Shown one piece after another: positions 26,393 through 34,356 of a DNA stretch of 36,279 bases; position 1 is the first letter of the stretch; each line of letters begins with the position of its first letter. The translations under genes and the position numbers were made by a program. Source of the stretch: Candidatus Hydrogenedentota bacterium (GTDB taxonomy: Bacteria; Hydrogenedentota; Hydrogenedentia; Hydrogenedentales; CAITNO01); NCBI GenBank assembly GCA_022706235.1, contig JAKJCY010000026.1, forward strand, positions 1 to 36,279, read 5' to 3'. Under the pieces are notes generated by a model. That model was given only the letters and a program-made list of their open reading frames with translations. It did not search any database and was not told the DNA's origin.

Positions 26393-27862
26393 ATGAAGAT
26401 ACTTATATTAAACCCTCCTGATGAAAATGTGGTTCCGGAATTTGCAGACACGCAAGGCAAGGGGTTTCTTGAGGCCGCTGATTTCGGTAAATTCCCACCG
26501 CTGGGAGCCCTCTATGTACTCTCCTATGTACAAAAGGTGCTTCCTCACCATCAATACTTACTTTTGGACTGCGTTGGTGAAGATATTTCGCACGCAGAAC
26601 TGGGGAAACGTATCCATGATTTCTCCCCGGACGTAGTGGGCTTCACCAGTTTCACCATATCCCTTATTGATGTGATAAAAGCGGCTGAAACAGCCCGGCA
26701 AATGGCGCCCAACGCGCATTTATGCCTGGGAGGACATCACCCCACCGCATTTCCGGTGGAAAGCGTTTCCCTTGCTCTTTTTGATTCCGTTATCGTTGGC
26801 GAAGGGGAATACGCCTTTGCCGCCTTACTCGAATGCCTTGAAAACGGCGGGACTTATGGTTCTATCACCGGGCTTTACACGTCGGAAACCATCCATCACT
26901 ATATTGACCCGAACATGCATGATCCGCGTTTTCATGAGTTCCTGCGTGTGCCGGCCGCCTATGTGGAGAATATTGATTTGCTGCCGCCGCCTGACCGCTC
27001 TCACATCAAGCATATCAACTACAAGAGCATTGTTGGTTTAAAAAATAAACTTGTAACAATACTGACCAGCCGGGGCTGTCCGTGCAAATGCACCTTCTGC
27101 AACGTACCCTATAAAAAGTATCGGCCCCGGAATCTTGAATTGGTCGTTGACGAAATTGAAACGTGTCTCGCTATGGGCTACAGCGAATTTCACTTGTATG
27201 ACGATTTATTTAACATCACGGCCAAACGGGTGGAGGAGTTTTGCGGGGTGCTGGAACGCCGCAACCTCAATATTGTATGGGATTTTCGCGGCCGTGTGAA
27301 CGGCATAACCTATGCCGCCCTAGCCCGCGCGAAAGCGGTAGGATTACGCCTTATATCTTTTGGCGTGGAAACGGGCACCGATGAAGGTCTAGCCCGGCTT
27401 AACAAAGGGGCTACCATCGCGCAAGTGGAACAGGCATTCCACTGGTGCAGGGAATTGGGTATCAAGTCCCTTGCGGACTACATGATTGGCGTGCCCACTG
27501 AAAAATGCGAGGACGATGTTCGCCGAAACATTGACTACCTGATTCAATTGGATCCCGACTATGCCCAGATAGGCATCCTCAATATTTATCCGAACACGGA
27601 ACTGTATACGGAGGCCGTGTCGCTGGGACTGATTGAGGCCGGGCGTTGGGAGGCATGGTCACGAAATCCCCAGCCCGGCTTTCGTGTGGACCACTGGAAT
27701 GAATTTCTGTCGGATCAAGAACTCGTACGGCTTCACCGGGAATCGTACCGCCGTTTCTATTTTCGCCCGCGCTATATACTGAAAAGAATTTTCGAATTGA
27801 ATTCCTTTCATGAGCTCCGTTCGAATATTATCGGCGCCGTAAAGCTACTGACCAAGAAATAA
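26393..27862 (+). CDS. B12-binding-type radical SAM protein, copy B
   Basis: 489 residues from ATG 26393; the frame is open from 26267 but MKILILNPPDEN is the standard start of this family. The cobalamin-binding domain shows DVVGFTSFT, LGGHHPT (about 112-118) and VGEGEYAF. The radical SAM motif GCPCKCTFC gives C229, C233 and C236, followed by YDDLFNI and FGVETGTDEGL. Such enzymes catalyse methyl transfer or carbon-skeleton changes on lipids, antibiotics and cofactors. The substrate is not visible, but QGKGFLEA and FPPLGALYVLSYV place it in the large BchE/HpnJ/Grs-like group. The C-terminus has RRFYFRPRYILKR, shared with three other proteins here. Promoter and hairpin precede it. Confidence 0.86.
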   Translation: MKILILNPPDENVVPEFADTQGKGFLEAADFGKFPPLGALYVLSYVQKVLPHHQYLLLDCVGEDISHAELGKRIHDFSPDVVGFTSFTISLIDVIKAAETARQMAPNAHLCLGGHHPTAFPVESVSLALFDSVIVGEGEYAFAALLECLENGGTYGSITGLYTSETIHHYIDPNMHDPRFHEFLRVPAAYVENIDLLPPPDRSHIKHINYKSIVGLKNKLVTILTSRGCPCKCTFCNVPYKKYRPRNLELVVDEIETCLAMGYSEFHLYDDLFNITAKRVEEFCGVLERRNLNIVWDFRGRVNGITYAALARAKAVGLRLISFGVETGTDEGLARLNKGATIAQVEQAFHWCRELGIKSLADYMIGVPTEKCEDDVRRNIDYLIQLDPDYAQIGILNIYPNTELYTEAVSLGLIEAGRWEAWSRNPQPGFRVDHWNEFLSDQELVRLHRESYRRFYFRPRYILKRIFELNSFHELRSNIIGAVKLLTKK

Positions 27863-27884
27863 GGCATCAGTGACCCGAAACCTT

Positions 27885-29276
27885 TTATCCCGGCCGGGTC
27901 GTCAATAGCCATAGTAACTTGAGGGCGCGCAGGGGGTGTGCCACAATGGCATAAAAATGCCGCATTAATATCCCGGGACGCATGTAGAACCTGATATAAA
28001 GATGGCGTCGGCGTTCTTGCATGGTTTTGGGAACATTCGCGTCTTTATATTCACACCGAAAAGGCAGCAAGTTAAAATATATCTCTTTTTCAACCTGACG
28101 AAAGAAAGGGGTTCCCGCATAAGGCACCATGGAATTTACCGTGATAAAATCCAAAGGTGCAGCAAGCATGCCTTGCAGTGTTTCTCGAAATTCTTCCTCT
28201 CCTTCGACCGGGGCGCCTACCATAAAAAAGCCGAAGGATTCTATTCCCGCCTGCTTGATCAGAAACAACTGGTTGTTTATGGTATGCGCATCAACGCGCT
28301 TATTCAGATAGTCCAGCACCTTCTGGGAATAACTCTCGACGCCCACAAGCACCCGTTTACATCCGGCACGGGCCATCCACTCCAACATTTCGCCTTCCAG
28401 CGTGTCCACACGAGAAAGACATGACCAGGACACCTGGAGCCGCGTATCCAGAATTCGTTTACAAATATCAATAACGCGCCGGCGATCACAGGTAAAGGTG
28501 TCGTCAAGGAAACGAATAAACCGTATCCCTCCGGATTTCAGGTGCGCCATTTCTGAAACGACCGTTTCCGGCGATTTAACCACCAGGCGTTTCCCATAGG
28601 TGCTGGTGCAATAGTTACACGAAAAAGGGCATCCCCGCGCGGACAGGATGGCGCCACAGGGCCCCCCGAAAAAGGCTTCTTCGTATTTCCCCGCATCAAC
28701 AAGACCATAGTCCGGAAAAGGGATCCGATCCAGGTCCGCTATACGCTGCTCCTGGTTGGAAAACAACAGGCCCGCTTCACTCCATCCCGCAAGCCCCGAA
28801 ACGGCGTCCACGCCGGCGCCCCGTGCTAGGGCGGTAAGATAGTGCGAAAGTGATTCTTCGGGTTCACAGCGCAAGACCAAATCCATCTTGCTCTTCCGGA
28901 GCGTTTCTTCCGGAAACACGCTGGGATAATAGCCGAATACGGCATGGGTAATTTCAGGAAAAGTTTCTTTGATATGGTCGAGACACGCCATGTCCTCACC
29001 AAAAGTCTCTACTCCGGCCAGCGAGACAATCATGTCGGGTGAAAGTTCCTTAACCAAGGTTAAGACCTTTTGCAGAGAATATCCCGAAGCGATGGCGTCA
29101 ACGATATGGACGTTGACGTGGTTAATTTCTCTGACATAGGTTGCCAGTTGAACAAGGTCATGCGGGGGCAACAGGAACATGGGCGAATAATACGTGCACA
29201 TGTACCGTCTTGATACCGACAAAGGGTGAGGCGGGTTTAAAAACAGGATTTTATTAACAGGCAACGTCACACACAC
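27885..29276 (-). CDS. B12-binding-type radical SAM protein, copy C
   Basis: 463 residues from a GTG at 29276 with AAAGG just upstream. ILFLNPPH opens the Rossmann-like cobalamin domain, followed by RRYMCTYYSP, an unusual block shared only with the 20602 paralogue. The radical SAM motif GCPFSCNYC gives C216, C220 and C223, then RFLDDTFTCDRRR and VGVESYSQKVL. The C-terminus has IRFYMRPGILMRHFYAI and a hydrophobic end that could touch the membrane. It is divergent from the membrane protein at 29732, just as its paralogue neighbours the membrane protein at 22225, so these two families probably act together. It converges with the 26393 gene with a 22-base gap. Confidence 0.85.
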   Translation of the reverse strand: MCVTLPVNKILFLNPPHPLSVSRRYMCTYYSPMFLLPPHDLVQLATYVREINHVNVHIVDAIASGYSLQKVLTLVKELSPDMIVSLAGVETFGEDMACLDHIKETFPEITHAVFGYYPSVFPEETLRKSKMDLVLRCEPEESLSHYLTALARGAGVDAVSGLAGWSEAGLLFSNQEQRIADLDRIPFPDYGLVDAGKYEEAFFGGPCGAILSARGCPFSCNYCTSTYGKRLVVKSPETVVSEMAHLKSGGIRFIRFLDDTFTCDRRRVIDICKRILDTRLQVSWSCLSRVDTLEGEMLEWMARAGCKRVLVGVESYSQKVLDYLNKRVDAHTINNQLFLIKQAGIESFGFFMVGAPVEGEEEFRETLQGMLAAPLDFITVNSMVPYAGTPFFRQVEKEIYFNLLPFRCEYKDANVPKTMQERRRHLYIRFYMRPGILMRHFYAIVAHPLRALKLLWLLTTRPG

Positions 29277-29731
29277 AACCTTTAACTATGTCGCGTTGAG
29301 CACCAGCCTTAACGGGGGCTCCGCCAAAAGAAAATACATGATTAGAGCCGGAGATTCTGTTTACGTTTTGAGCATTATAAGGCAGCTAAAGACATTTGTG
29401 ATAATCATCAACGACAACAATTTTGCGGTCCCAATAGTACTTATACGACTGAAATGAAAAGCCGTCTTGAAGTTCTCTGCAGGATATATCGGAGCAATAG
29501 GTACTTTAAATAAGCGATTGTCCGTCTGTTTGCACAAGTATGGTTACCCTGCTACACTGTGAGGCGCTGTCTTTTTCGGATGATTTCGCCGATGCGTTTC
29601 CCGCGCCCCAACCGAAACGGCAGGGTAACCCACGGGAATACCCGGCTGGGCGTCAGCAGCCTTTTGGCCGGAACTTGGCAGCAATGTCGTTAAACCGGTT
29701 TGAGGCCCATGCGCCAACATAGGACCCACCC
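29277..29731. other. Divergent intergenic region
   Basis: 455 bases between copy C and the large membrane protein copy B. On the minus strand TATAAT (29379-29374) is a possible -10 for the radical SAM gene but lacks a good -35. AGGA at 29721-29724 is the ribosome site for the 29732 gene. The small open frame 29540-29722 shows no family features and I do not call it. Confidence 0.35.
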
Positions 29732-31957
29732 ATGAGGAAAGCACAGGAAGTTTTTCTTATCACAATAGTGATGTTTCTTGGCTTCATTATAAACCATGTC
29801 TATTTGCACCATATAGAAAAACCTTTAGAAAATCGCTATCAGGCGCAACTGTCTCATCTTTACCCGGCTATTTTCTGGGCGGCGGGTCACGGCCTGGGCA
29901 CGACGGATGTAGATAAAATACCCGGCTTGTCTGAATTCATTTTTGGAGAGGTTGAGTCTTTTGACGTTTCAACGATTCCACAAGACGTTGGTCTCGTCCC
30001 GATAACCTCACCGGTCCGATCCCATTTATATTACGTTTACGCGGTGGGATGGATGTGGCGTCTTTTCGGTGTTTCACAAGATACGTTGATACTTTTCCTG
30101 ATTTTGTTGCGTACGACAAGCACCGTCCTGATTTACGGCATATTCCGGATTGGGCTAGGCCGCTTGGGCGCGTTTATAACGACATTGATAACAGGCCTTT
30201 CTCCGGTATTACTCTGCGAAACCATGCTCATACGGGATTTTGCCCGGGCCCCTTTTCTATTCGCGGTGTTTCTGGTGATTTTATACATGTCCCTGTGCCC
30301 CCGTTCCCTCCGGGCCGCTCTCGTTCTCAGTATCCTGCTGGGAATTGTGCTCGGAATTGGCGTGGGATTCCGCTCCGATTTGTTGATAGGCCTGCCCCCG
30401 GTCATGCTGACATTGCTTTTTTTTGCACGTATCCGTAGAGAACGCCCGTTCCGGTACCGCGCAGCCTGCCTGATGTTGTTCCTGACCGCCTTTGTGCCCT
30501 TGTCGTACCCGATCCTGTTCTCCGGAGGTATGACCAGCGATCAGACACCACTCCACGCGGTGCTGCTGGGTCTGTCCCCGGATATGGAATCCGCCCTGGA
30601 ATTCGGAGATGCTTCCTATGAAGTGATGCCGCATGCTGTCATTGCGGACTCCGCCAATCTTGGAGCGGTAAACGTGTACGCCCGGCGCAGCGGCATTAAA
30701 GAGTCCATGCTCAACAAAAACAGTGCGGAATATCAGCGTTACACGGGTAACAAAGACACCCAGTTATTGCTCGATCCCTACCTTCTCTTTAATGGCAAGG
30801 TATACGCGGAGAATGCCGAAAGGCTGGTCCAGGATTTGTTCTTCACGTTTCCGGCGGACTTTGTTGCCCGCGCCTGGAGTGCCGTGGCGGCCATACGAAA
30901 CCTTCCGGAACGGGCCTGCGAACAGGTGTCCCAATCCGCCGATGCGCTGCCCCGGTGGCTGCAGGTCAATCTCGGATTCCAAAGGATGATCGCACGCCAC
31001 CTGGCAACATGGGGTCTGCTCTACGTCGTGCTGGTGCTGTTTGCGCTTAGCGCCAAGCGTCTTTCCTCTGCCCTGTTTATTACCGGCATGCTGGCCTGGT
31101 TTGGCGGCTACCCTAGCATTATCTATGAATATCGGCATACGTTTTATATGGGAATACTCCCCATCTTCACGTTTATGCTTTGCCTGAATTGGTCGCTGGG
31201 GGTTGTGAAGACGCTATCCAAGGAGAAAGACCGTAGGGCTTTTCTTGAGCGCATTCGAAAATTATCCTTTTGGAAGCCGCTCTGTTTCGCCCTTATTGTT
31301 GCCTGCGTGATCCTGCTCCCGGTCGCGGTGCTGCGTTCTTGGCAGTCAAAACAAGTTGACCTCCTTGCAGACAGGACAGGCACCTGCGCCAAAGAGCCCC
31401 TTGAGATGTCTGGTGAAATAAAAGACAAGGACGTCTTTCTACAGCCGAAGGCGGTGTTACCGGGATTGTCCAATCCGGATACCGCTGTTCCAGGAGAAAC
31501 GGGCTGGGAATATTTGGCACTGTCGTTTAACACCCATGGCCACGATATTCCCGTCACATTGCATTACGACCGCAACCGTGTTTTCCATGACTATACACAA
31601 ACCATTACCCTGCGCGGCGTCAGGGACAATGGCCCGGGAAAAGTGTGGTTCTACTTCCCGGTTTACGAAACCGATCTCACCTACTGCATGGACATGTGGC
31701 GGGATTTTCGGCGGGCATATCCATTTCTTTCAGGAAAAATGGAGGATGCACGTCCCCTTGAAGAGCAAGACTGGTGGAAACGGGGAAAGTTCGAGGGCAT
31801 CTCTATTCCGAAGGACTCTTTGGGATTCTTTGAAGCGGCCTTCCGTGTAAGCGACACAACCGGACTGAAATTATTGCCGTTAATACAGATTCCTGAGGAC
31901 CGACGCTATTTCCGAACGCATAAAACCGGTCCGCTGGAACGGTTAGTTCTAAAATAG
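29732..31957 (+). CDS. Large multi-pass membrane protein, GT-C-like, copy B
   Basis: 741 residues. After a first membrane segment comes LYPAIFWAAGHGLGTTDVD, nearly the same as in the 22225 paralogue. About ten further hydrophobic segments follow up to residue ~550, and the C-terminal ~190 residues form a soluble domain containing LSFNTHGHDIPVTLHYD and KTGPLERL. The likely orientation puts this domain outside the cytoplasm. A glycosyltransferase of GT-C fold is my best guess, based on topology and neighbours; the usual DE loop motif is absent. ATG 29732 is preceded by AGGA seven bases upstream. The paralogue pair with adjoining B12-type radical SAM genes marks a duplicated module. Confidence 0.76.
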   Translation: MRKAQEVFLITIVMFLGFIINHVYLHHIEKPLENRYQAQLSHLYPAIFWAAGHGLGTTDVDKIPGLSEFIFGEVESFDVSTIPQDVGLVPITSPVRSHLYYVYAVGWMWRLFGVSQDTLILFLILLRTTSTVLIYGIFRIGLGRLGAFITTLITGLSPVLLCETMLIRDFARAPFLFAVFLVILYMSLCPRSLRAALVLSILLGIVLGIGVGFRSDLLIGLPPVMLTLLFFARIRRERPFRYRAACLMLFLTAFVPLSYPILFSGGMTSDQTPLHAVLLGLSPDMESALEFGDASYEVMPHAVIADSANLGAVNVYARRSGIKESMLNKNSAEYQRYTGNKDTQLLLDPYLLFNGKVYAENAERLVQDLFFTFPADFVARAWSAVAAIRNLPERACEQVSQSADALPRWLQVNLGFQRMIARHLATWGLLYVVLVLFALSAKRLSSALFITGMLAWFGGYPSIIYEYRHTFYMGILPIFTFMLCLNWSLGVVKTLSKEKDRRAFLERIRKLSFWKPLCFALIVACVILLPVAVLRSWQSKQVDLLADRTGTCAKEPLEMSGEIKDKDVFLQPKAVLPGLSNPDTAVPGETGWEYLALSFNTHGHDIPVTLHYDRNRVFHDYTQTITLRGVRDNGPGKVWFYFPVYETDLTYCMDMWRDFRRAYPFLSGKMEDARPLEEQDWWKRGKFEGISIPKDSLGFFEAAFRVSDTTGLKLLPLIQIPEDRRYFRTHKTGPLERLVLK

Positions 31958-32441
31958 TTGCCCGGATACGGAAGCGTCCTGAAACCACAAGGTCTGCCCC
32001 CATCAATAACCATGTATCGACGCAGTAGGATACGCTTTTTTATTGTATCGTAGAAGGACATGCGTCAAGCCTACAAGAAATGGTGACGCACACATTTTCT
32101 TTTGGAACAAAGAGACCGATTCCATCGGAATACCAAGGCGGAATCCTTCGGAATCATAGGGCGCTTTCTTCGGAACAAGGAGGCGGAATCGTCGGAATAG
32201 GCATATAGGATTCGGCCGACGGGTTTGCACATAACCAAGCGGCGGGCACTGTCCCACATTATTTCGGTCTTGTGCACCACATCCGCAAAAACTCCGGGGC
32301 AGCCTCCAGCGCTATTCAGGATTAAACACACCGTTCATGGTTCATAGGCGCGCCGGAGGCAGTCCTGTTTTTTGCCCGGATGCTGTTGTTTTTATGTTGG
32401 GTTGCGGGCACCGGACGCGTTGGTTCGGAAGCGACCCTTCT
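31958..32441. other. Convergent gap with CGGAAT-rich repeat
   Basis: 484 bases between convergent genes. CGGAAT occurs five times (32126, 32139, 32149, 32184, 32193), within two imperfect ~35-base units that each begin GGAACAA (near 32104 and 32172). A 7-bp stem TGCGTCA/TGACGCA (32061-32067, 32084-32090) before a T-rich stretch could be a weak terminator. No gene is convincing here. Confidence 0.45.
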
Positions 32442-33866
32442 TCAGGAGAACAGTCCTTTAAACATTCTATCCGCCACAATGGGGATGTACAACGGCAAAA
32501 GACTCCGTTGCGGGTAGTCTCGAAAAATACGGTAAAGCCTGTTGGGGCGCAAGAAAAAGGTCCGATTTGCTTTGCGTTGGTAATAATACAGTTTTCCATC
32601 GGACACAGCAGACAGGTTTGCGCGCATGGCGCAAAAGTCTATGTTGGAATAATTGACCGCCTGAAGTTTTTCCGGATAATGTTCCTGGGCATAGGTATAC
32701 AGGGGGGTTCCCGGAAAGGGGGTAACGGTGTAGAAAGAACCCGTGTGTAGACGAGACTCGGTAGCCATACGAATTGTGGCCTGCATTTCTTCTTCCGTTT
32801 CCTCCGGAAATCCCAGCATCATGAATCCGTTGGTGAAAATTCTTTTGGCGGCGGCAAGATCCACCGCATGCAGAAATTTTTCGAGATTCATATTCTTGTG
32901 GGTTAATTTCTGTATACGGGGGGAGGCGCTTTCTAAAGCAAAGCTGCAAAAGTAAGTGCCGGAATCCGCCAGCGCATCCATGGCCGATTCTTCCAGTAGG
33001 TCGGCCCGTACACCGTTGGGAAACGCGATTCGAATTTTAAGATTGTTCCTGCCAATCAGGTCCGCAAACTGAAGCACCCGGTCCCGCTTAAGATTGAAAC
33101 AATCATCCAGAAATTCTATATCGTTGATATGATAACGTTCCGTATATAACTTTATTTCATCAACGACTCGTTCCGGCGAGTGAGCACGGAATCCGCGCCC
33201 AAAAATATTATGGCACCACATGCATCCGTAGGGACAACCCCGGCTCGTGACCAAGGACACATAGCGCCGTCTCGGAATGGGAGCAATGGATTGCACATGC
33301 CAGTAGTTGGGAAGGTCAATAAGGTCATAGGCGGGCATGGGAAGGCTGTCCAGGTCTTCAATGATAGGCGCGATGCCGGGGTTTGTGACAAGTTCGCCGG
33401 AGGGCGTCTTCCATATCAACCCTGGAATCGCCTCCATACTCCCATCACCCAGAATGGCTTCCAAATACATTGCCAGGCTGCGTTCCCCTTCACCGATAAA
33501 AGCGGCATCGGCCGGGAGGTCCTGCAGCACGGGCGCGCCAAAGGCCGACACATGGGGGCCGCCAAGGATAATCTTGATCTCCGGCGCCGCCTTTCGCACA
33601 GCCTTGACCACTGCCGGCAGCCCATGGGAGGCCGGCGTGATGCATCCCAAGCCGACGATATCCGGATTGAAATCTACCGCCATTTTTGCCAGCGCTTCAT
33701 TGGAACAGCCTTCCATGCGCTGATTGACAATACGGATTTCCACAGGAAAGCGTTCCCGTATATAGGCGGCAAGATACATCAACCCCATGGGCGGAGTAGT
33801 CAATTGATACAAGGGGCTGCGCAAGCCAATATTCGCCAGAAATATGCGTAGTCTTTTCAACAGCAA
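32442..33866 (-). CDS. B12-binding-type radical SAM protein, copy D
   Basis: 474 residues from a TTG at 33866, with GGAA a few bases upstream; no better ATG aligns with the family start. The cobalamin domain shows PPMGLMYLAAYIRE, DIVGLGCITP, LGGPHVSAFG and IGEGERS. The radical SAM motif GCPYGCMWC gives C211, C215 and C218, followed by EFLDDCFNLKRDR and FALESASPRIQ. TPFPGTPLY in the last third is common in this class. It is the most divergent of the four B12-type proteins here but keeps the C-terminal RTFFLRPNRLYRI block. Substrate unknown. It stands alone between the convergent gap and the divergent amidase. Confidence 0.84.
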   Translation of the reverse strand: MLLKRLRIFLANIGLRSPLYQLTTPPMGLMYLAAYIRERFPVEIRIVNQRMEGCSNEALAKMAVDFNPDIVGLGCITPASHGLPAVVKAVRKAAPEIKIILGGPHVSAFGAPVLQDLPADAAFIGEGERSLAMYLEAILGDGSMEAIPGLIWKTPSGELVTNPGIAPIIEDLDSLPMPAYDLIDLPNYWHVQSIAPIPRRRYVSLVTSRGCPYGCMWCHNIFGRGFRAHSPERVVDEIKLYTERYHINDIEFLDDCFNLKRDRVLQFADLIGRNNLKIRIAFPNGVRADLLEESAMDALADSGTYFCSFALESASPRIQKLTHKNMNLEKFLHAVDLAAAKRIFTNGFMMLGFPEETEEEMQATIRMATESRLHTGSFYTVTPFPGTPLYTYAQEHYPEKLQAVNYSNIDFCAMRANLSAVSDGKLYYYQRKANRTFFLRPNRLYRIFRDYPQRSLLPLYIPIVADRMFKGLFS

Positions 33867-34356
33867 GTATTCCAGAGTAAATACGTGTACAGATTATCCA
33901 CGGTACGGTAACAACAAACACATAAACATTGCGATTCCCGAAGAAAACGGCAGGTCAATGTTTCAGAAAAGTCCACGCCCAACACTAACCGCCTTCCGGT
34001 ACACCCTCCAGCGCCGCATATATCTTTAACATTCCAGAACCGTATCAAATTTCCTTCATCAAGCGGTCTGTTATCTGGATTCTCCGAAGGTACCGTTCAA
34101 GCAGCATGAAAACATCCGTACCTGCCTGTGGATTATAGTACCATGCCACCCTTGACCCCGGCAAACTTCAACAGACTTTCATATGGACACCCGGAACATT
34201 GCGAATCACCGACTGATTCCCATGCCGGGCTCTGGGCGAAAAAAAAGGGCTGTTTGATGAGACTGTCCCCACGACCAAACTCCCACAAACCGCCAAAAAC
34301 TATGGGTTGTATTTGTCAATAATTTATGATACATTATAGAGTATCTTAAAAGGGTT
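33867..34356. other. Divergent region with amidase promoter candidate
   Basis: 490 bases. A plus-strand promoter candidate is TTGTCA (34313-34318), 16 bases, TATAGA (34335-34340), close before the amidase start. Nothing else stands out; small open frames here show no family features. Confidence 0.35.

Noticed and set aside
29540..29722. Small plus-strand frame in the divergent gap
   Set aside because: No motif, odd composition, and overlaps the leader of the next gene.
20602..33866. Hopanoid genes (HpnH/HpnJ) as an explanation for the radical SAM proteins
   Set aside because: No squalene-hopene cyclase or other hopanoid gene is in the window and N-terminal sequences differ from HpnJ as I know it.
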